From assembly GCF_001941945.1 (NCBI RefSeq), contig NZ_CP015583.1, positions 3,676,001-3,740,000 on the forward strand: a DNA stretch of 64,000 bases. Direction: 5' to 3'. The position numbers and the translations under genes were made by a program. The first letter of the stretch is position 1. Each line of letters starts with the position of its first letter. The stretch is from Roseomonas gilardii. Lineage in GTDB: Bacteria > Pseudomonadota > Alphaproteobacteria > Acetobacterales > Acetobacteraceae. Under the pieces are notes generated by a model. It saw only the letters and a program-made list of their open reading frames with translations. It was not told where the DNA came from and ran no database searches. Positions 60,212 to 64,000 of the stretch are shown here, piece after piece.

Positions 60212-60377
60212 TTGTTTTCCTCCCGTGCAGATTAGTTATGCTTCATAATTAACTCGGTCTTTTGTGCCCTGCCAAGGACGGCACCGATCCTGCCACGGGT
60301 CATCATCGCGGCAGGATCATAAAATTTTTGCATGATAAATCTTGCATCAGCACATTCACGCATGATTGGCTCGGTCC
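60212..60377. promoter_or_regulatory. Sulfatase/LysR divergent control region
   Basis: The region is strikingly AT-rich. It holds an imperfect dyad AGTTAT-GCTTC-ATAATT near 60233-60249 and a direct repeat TTGCATGA/TTGCATCA near 60329-60352. Spaced T-N11-A-type dyads like this are usual LysR sites, so the regulator probably controls the sulfatase from here. Confidence 0.5.
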
Positions 60378-61349
60378 GTGGAACTCCGGCAGCTTGAGAC
60401 CTTCTGCGCCATCATCGTGGGCGGCAGCCTGACCGCGGCGGCACGGCTGACGGGCCGTTCCCAGCCGGCGATCTCGCGCCAGTTGCAGGAGCTGGAAACG
60501 GCCCTCGGCTTTGCCCTTTTCGAACGCAACGGCCCCCGCGTTACTCCGACCGAACAGGGCCTGCGGTTCCATGACGAGGTGGAGCCTTCCCTGGCCGGCC
60601 TCCGGCGCCTGGAGGAACGGGCCGAGGCCATCGCCCGGGGCGAGCTGGCCTCGCTCGATATCGCCGCCATCCCCGCCCTGGCCACGGGTCTGCTTCCCCG
60701 GGCCCTGGCGCGGCTGCCAGCGGAGGACCTACCGCGCAACCTGGGGCTGAGCGCCGCCCCGGCGGGCGAGGTGGTGCGGCAGTTGCTCGACCGCCGCGCC
60801 GGGCTGGGCTTCGCCAGCCTGCCGGTGGATCACCAGGGGCTGGACGTCCACTGGCTGGGCGAGAGCCGCTGCGTCGCGGTGCTGCCCGCCACCCATCCCC
60901 TGGCCGGGGAGACCTGCCTGCCGCTGCGCGCCCTGGATGGGGAGCGGCTGATCACCGTGGCCGACCCGCACCGCCTGCGCCACCGGATCGAGACGGCGCT
61001 GGCCCGCGCCGGGGCGCGCCCGCGCGGCCTGCTGGCGGTGAATGCCTCGATCCTGGCGGCCTCGGCGGCCCAGGCCGGGCTGGGCGTGGCGCTGATCGAC
61101 CCGGTGACGGCGCAGGGCCTGCCGGCCGCGGGGCTCGCGATCCGGCCGCTCGACACGGCGATCCCCTTCTTCTGGAGCGTGCTGACCCCGGCGGCGCGGC
61201 CACCCTCCCCCCTCACCCGCCGGGTGATCGAGGCGGCGCGCGAGGCGGCGGAGGAGCTGCCGGGTTTCCGCCTTCATCCGCCCCGGTCCATGGACCTGCT
61301 GACCGCCCGCCAGGCGGCCTTCCCCCAAGACAAAGAGGAGCCGGCATGA
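60378..61349 (+). CDS. LysR-family transcriptional regulator
   Basis: A 323-residue LysR protein. The HTH reads ELRQLETFCAIIVGGSLTAA then LTGRSQPAISRQLQELETALG (about 2-58), followed by the effector domain. I use the GTG at 60378, which gives the family's usual MELRQL start; a TTG four codons upstream (60366) is the alternative. It is divergent from the sulfatase and overlaps the monooxygenase gene by 4 bp, so it may control both. Confidence 0.9.
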   Translation: MELRQLETFCAIIVGGSLTAAARLTGRSQPAISRQLQELETALGFALFERNGPRVTPTEQGLRFHDEVEPSLAGLRRLEERAEAIARGELASLDIAAIPALATGLLPRALARLPAEDLPRNLGLSAAPAGEVVRQLLDRRAGLGFASLPVDHQGLDVHWLGESRCVAVLPATHPLAGETCLPLRALDGERLITVADPHRLRHRIETALARAGARPRGLLAVNASILAASAAQAGLGVALIDPVTAQGLPAAGLAIRPLDTAIPFFWSVLTPAARPPSPLTRRVIEAAREAAEELPGFRLHPPRSMDLLTARQAAFPQDKEEPA

Positions 61350-62812
61350 TGACCGAGCCCGTGCAATCCCACGACCCGGCCGTGGCGGAAGCGCCGCACG
61401 GCCTTCCGGCCCTGGAGGCGCGGCTGCGCGCCGACCTCGAATGGCTGGAACTGCCTGGCAAGCCCTGGGTCCCGGCGCGGGAGGCGGATGGCCGGCCCGT
61501 GACCGACGTGGCCATCATCGGCGGCGGCATGTGCGGGCTGGCGGCCTCGGCGGCGCTGCGGCTGCTCGGCATCGACAACCAGCAGGTGCTGGACCGCGCG
61601 CCGGAGGGCGAGGAAGGCCCCTGGATCACCTGGGCGCGGATGGAAACGCTGCGCTCGCCCAAGACGCTGGCCGGGCCGGCACTGGGCCTGCCGGCGCTGA
61701 CCTTCCGCGCCTGGTACGAGGCGCAGCACGGCCGCGCCGCCTGGGACGCGCTGGGCAAGATCCCGCGCCCGATGTGGATGGACTATCTGCGCTGGTACCG
61801 TCACGCGATGCGGGTGCCGGTGCGCAACGGCGTCGCCGTCTCCCTGCTGCGCCCGCGCGCGGATGGGTTGATCGCGGTGGAGAACAGCGCGGGGCCCGCC
61901 ATCCTGGCGCGGCGCGTGGTGCTGGCCACCGGGCGCGACGGGTTGGGCGGCGCCTTCGTGCCGGAACTGGCGCGCGGGATCGACCGGCGCTTCTGGGCGC
62001 ATTCGCGCGATGCCATCGACTTCGCCGCACTGCGGGGGAAGCGTGTGGCCGTCATCGGCGCCGGTGCCTCGGCCATGGACAATGCCGCCACGGCGCTGGA
62101 GGAGGGCGCGGCCAGCCTGGACATGTTCGTTCGGCGCCAGGCCCTGCCCCGCGTCAACAAGTTCACCGGGATCGGCAGCCAGGGCGTGGTGCATGGCTTC
62201 GCCGGCCTGCCGGACGAATGGAAGTGGCGCTTCATGCACCATGTCCTGAGCGAACAGACGCCGCCACCACGCGACAGCACGCTGCGCGTGTCCCGCCATC
62301 CGCAGGCGCGGCTGCATCTCGGCAGCCCGGTCCTGTCGCTGCGCGAGGAAGGCGGCGCAGTCGTGCTGGAAACGCCGCAGGGCCGCCATGCGGTGGACTT
62401 CGTGATCTTCGCCACCGGCTTCGGCGTCGATCTCGCGCAACGGCCGGAACTGGCGCTGGTGGCGGGCGAGATCCGCTTCTGGCGCGACCGCTTCGCCCCG
62501 GAACCGGGCGAGGAGAATGGCGAGCTGGCGCATTCGCCGGACCTCGCGCCGGATTTCAGCTTCCTGGAGCGGCATCCGGGCGCCTGCCCGGCGCTGTCGC
62601 GCATCCACTGCTTCAACTACCCCTCCTCGCTCAGCCATGGGAAGCTGACCGGCGACATCCCCGCCGTCAGCGCCGGGGCGCAGCGCCTCGCCCAGGCCAT
62701 CGCGCGGCACTTCTTCGTCGAGGACCGGGAGGTGCATTACGACCGGCTGCGTGCCTTCGCGGTGCCGGAACTCCTGGGGGATGAATGGGCGCCGGCGGAG
62801 GTGGCGGCTTGA
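61346..62812 (+). CDS. FAD/NAD(P)-dependent monooxygenase-like oxidoreductase
   Basis: A 488-residue flavoprotein with two dinucleotide-binding folds: VAIIGGGMCGLAASAAL (FAD, near 55) and KRVAVIGAGASAMDNAATAL (NAD(P), near 233). FATGFGVDL near 355 is the usual segment before the active site. It resembles flavin-containing/Baeyer-Villiger-type monooxygenases, but I do not see the full FxGxxxHxxxW/P signature, so the exact class is open. The ATG overlaps the LysR stop (ATGA). Confidence 0.83.
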   Translation: MMTEPVQSHDPAVAEAPHGLPALEARLRADLEWLELPGKPWVPAREADGRPVTDVAIIGGGMCGLAASAALRLLGIDNQQVLDRAPEGEEGPWITWARMETLRSPKTLAGPALGLPALTFRAWYEAQHGRAAWDALGKIPRPMWMDYLRWYRHAMRVPVRNGVAVSLLRPRADGLIAVENSAGPAILARRVVLATGRDGLGGAFVPELARGIDRRFWAHSRDAIDFAALRGKRVAVIGAGASAMDNAATALEEGAASLDMFVRRQALPRVNKFTGIGSQGVVHGFAGLPDEWKWRFMHHVLSEQTPPPRDSTLRVSRHPQARLHLGSPVLSLREEGGAVVLETPQGRHAVDFVIFATGFGVDLAQRPELALVAGEIRFWRDRFAPEPGEENGELAHSPDLAPDFSFLERHPGACPALSRIHCFNYPSSLSHGKLTGDIPAVSAGAQRLAQAIARHFFVEDREVHYDRLRAFAVPELLGDEWAPAEVAA

Positions 62813-62906
62813 GGCGCCTCCCCGGGCGCCGGATGATACCGCAGGCGCCCGCGAAGGGTGGTGCAACGAAAGCGATGCCCCGAAAGCCATGAAGGGATTT
62901 TCCGGA

Positions 62907-64000
62907 ATGCAGAGACGACATCTTCTCGCCGGCCTCGGCGCCGCCTCCCTTCTGCCGTTGGTGGGAAGGGCACAGGCGCAGGGCGGCCGGAAGCTGACCA
63001 TCGCCTTCGGCGATCCGGTCTCCTCGCTCGATCCGCAGCTCAACAACTTCGCCGGCGACCGTTCGGTGGACCTGCACTTCTTCGACCTGCTGATCGAGAA
63101 CCGCACCGAGGGCGGGCTGCAGCCGGGGCTGGCGCTGTCCTGGAAGCCGGTGGGCGAGAAAGTCTGGGAATTCGCCCTGCGCCCCGGCGTCACCTGGTCG
63201 GACGGCAGGCCCTTCACCGCGGATGACGTGGTCTTCTCCTATGCCCGCGCGCCGGAGGTTCCGGGCAGCACGGCGAGCTTCGCCGGCTATCTCCGCACGG
63301 TGGAGAAGGTGGAGGCCACGGGGCCGCTGACGCTGCGCGTCACGACCAAGGAGCCGAACCCGCTGTTGCCGCTGAACCTCGCCTCCGTGCACATCGTCAG
63401 CCGGCACGCGACCGAAGGCGCGTCGAGCAGCGATTTCAACAGCGGCAAGGCGATGGTGGGGACCGGCCCTTATACCTTCTTGTCCTTCACGCCCGGCGAG
63501 CGCGTGCGGATGACGGCGCGGCCCGATTACTGGGGCGGCAAACAGGAATGGGACGAGGTGGACTACCGCTACATCGCCAGCGCCCCGGCGCGCACGGCGG
63601 CGCTGCTGGCGGGCGATGTGGATGTGATCGACAAGGTCTCGGTCTCCGACCTCGCGCAGATCCGCGCCCGCAAGGAGGTGGTGCTCTACGCCTATCCCGG
63701 TCTGCGGATGCTGTTGCTGCAGCCGAGCTTCTCGGAGAAGCCGAGCCCCTTCGCCGTCGCCAATGACGGATCGCCATTGCCGAGGAACCCGATGCTGGAC
63801 ATCCGGGTTCGGCGCGCGCTGACCATGGCGGTGAACCGCGATGCGCTCTGCGAGCGGCTGATGAACGGCACCGCCACGCCGACCGGACAGTGGATGCCGG
63901 AGGGCAGCTTCGGTTACGACCCCTCGATCAGGCCGCCCGGTTTCGAGCCCGACAAGGCCAGGGCGCTGCTGGCCGAGGCAGGCTATCCCGATGGCTTCCA
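62907..64000 (+). CDS. ABC transporter substrate-binding protein, peptide/nickel family (3' end outside window)
   Basis: The first 364 residues of an SBP_bac_5 protein. The twin-arginine-like QRRHLLAGLGAASLLPLVG signal is followed by SSLDPQLNN, WEFALRPGVTWSDGRPFTADDVVFSYAR (about 90-118), GTGPYTFLSFTPGERV and VRRALTMAVNRDALCERLMNG. ATG 62907 has AGGGA nine bases upstream and starts the signal directly; ATG 62889 would add six residues. It continues past the right edge, so permease genes may lie just outside. Its place after the sulfatase-LysR-monooxygenase set suggests uptake of an organosulfur or peptide-like compound. Confidence 0.9.
   Translation, partial: MQRRHLLAGLGAASLLPLVGRAQAQGGRKLTIAFGDPVSSLDPQLNNFAGDRSVDLHFFDLLIENRTEGGLQPGLALSWKPVGEKVWEFALRPGVTWSDGRPFTADDVVFSYARAPEVPGSTASFAGYLRTVEKVEATGPLTLRVTTKEPNPLLPLNLASVHIVSRHATEGASSSDFNSGKAMVGTGPYTFLSFTPGERVRMTARPDYWGGKQEWDEVDYRYIASAPARTAALLAGDVDVIDKVSVSDLAQIRARKEVVLYAYPGLRMLLLQPSFSEKPSPFAVANDGSPLPRNPMLDIRVRRALTMAVNRDALCERLMNGTATPTGQWMPEGSFGYDPSIRPPGFEPDKARALLAEAGYPDGF

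Noticed and set aside
1-64000. tRNA, rRNA, CRISPR arrays, transposases and prophage genes
   Set aside because: I looked for tRNA T-loop sequence, regularly spaced repeats, and DDE/integrase motifs and found none I could support.

Overview
The window is about 64 kb of high-GC, densely coding bacterial DNA. I see no rRNA, tRNA, CRISPR array, transposase or phage gene. Several traits suggest a free-living alphaproteobacterium, probably Acetobacteraceae and Roseomonas-like: the GC bias, a tripartite tricarboxylate (Tct) transporter plus an extra Bug-type binding protein, many one-regulator-plus-pathway modules, an rph-rdgB pair, purD next to xseA, and HWE/HisKA_2-type sensing. The taxonomic call is inference from style, not from a marker gene.

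Layout. 1-5.6 kb: end of an unknown gene, a LysR regulator divergent from an Ldh2-type dehydrogenase and an MFS permease, then a PHA depolymerase-like esterase and a ribbon-helix-helix regulator with its own dyad. 5.7-14 kb: an S9 peptidase, a secreted Calx-beta/carbohydrate-binding protein, an orphan peptide-type binding protein joined to a GMC oxidoreductase, a Crp/Fnr regulator and a small secreted repeat peptide. 14-20.6 kb: an MFS permease, a MarR-EmrA-EmrB efflux operon and an hchA-luxR pair. 20.7-30.8 kb: tctCBA, two exported proteins (a four-repeat cysteine-paired protein and an EF-hand protein), an IclR regulator, an MdoH-like glucosyltransferase, rph and rdgB.

30.9-44.3 kb is a catabolic island. 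It encodes a beta-propeller lactonase, an extradiol (VOC) dioxygenase, a LysR protein with two DNA-binding domains, two 4,5-dihydroxyphthalate-decarboxylase-like proteins, a LigJ-type 4-oxalomesaconate hydratase, an amidohydrolase and an HpcH/HpaI aldolase. A complete lldPRD L-lactate operon sits in its middle, with two FadR/LldR-type operators around its promoter. Together the genes suggest meta-cleavage of a protocatechuate- or gallate-like substrate down to pyruvate, though no LigAB- or LigC-type gene is seen.

44.6-53 kb: a Bug binding protein, cytochrome b561, a dicarboxylate symporter, an operon of two iron-type alcohol dehydrogenases flanking a lactonase (resembling gamma-butyrolactone catabolism), and a Fur-box region between cyanase and a DUF2218-siderophore-interacting protein. 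53.3-64 kb: purD, xseA, an M23 lipoprotein, a GAF-PAS histidine kinase, a Tat-exported sulfatase divergent from LysR, a flavin monooxygenase and the start of a peptide/nickel-type binding protein.

The clearest non-genic structure is a pair of about 310-bp intergenic repeats, 24 kb apart and in opposite orientation, each with three stem-loops. The end stem-loops share a GAGAGGC/GCCTCTC motif with a stand-alone terminator at 3704-3740.
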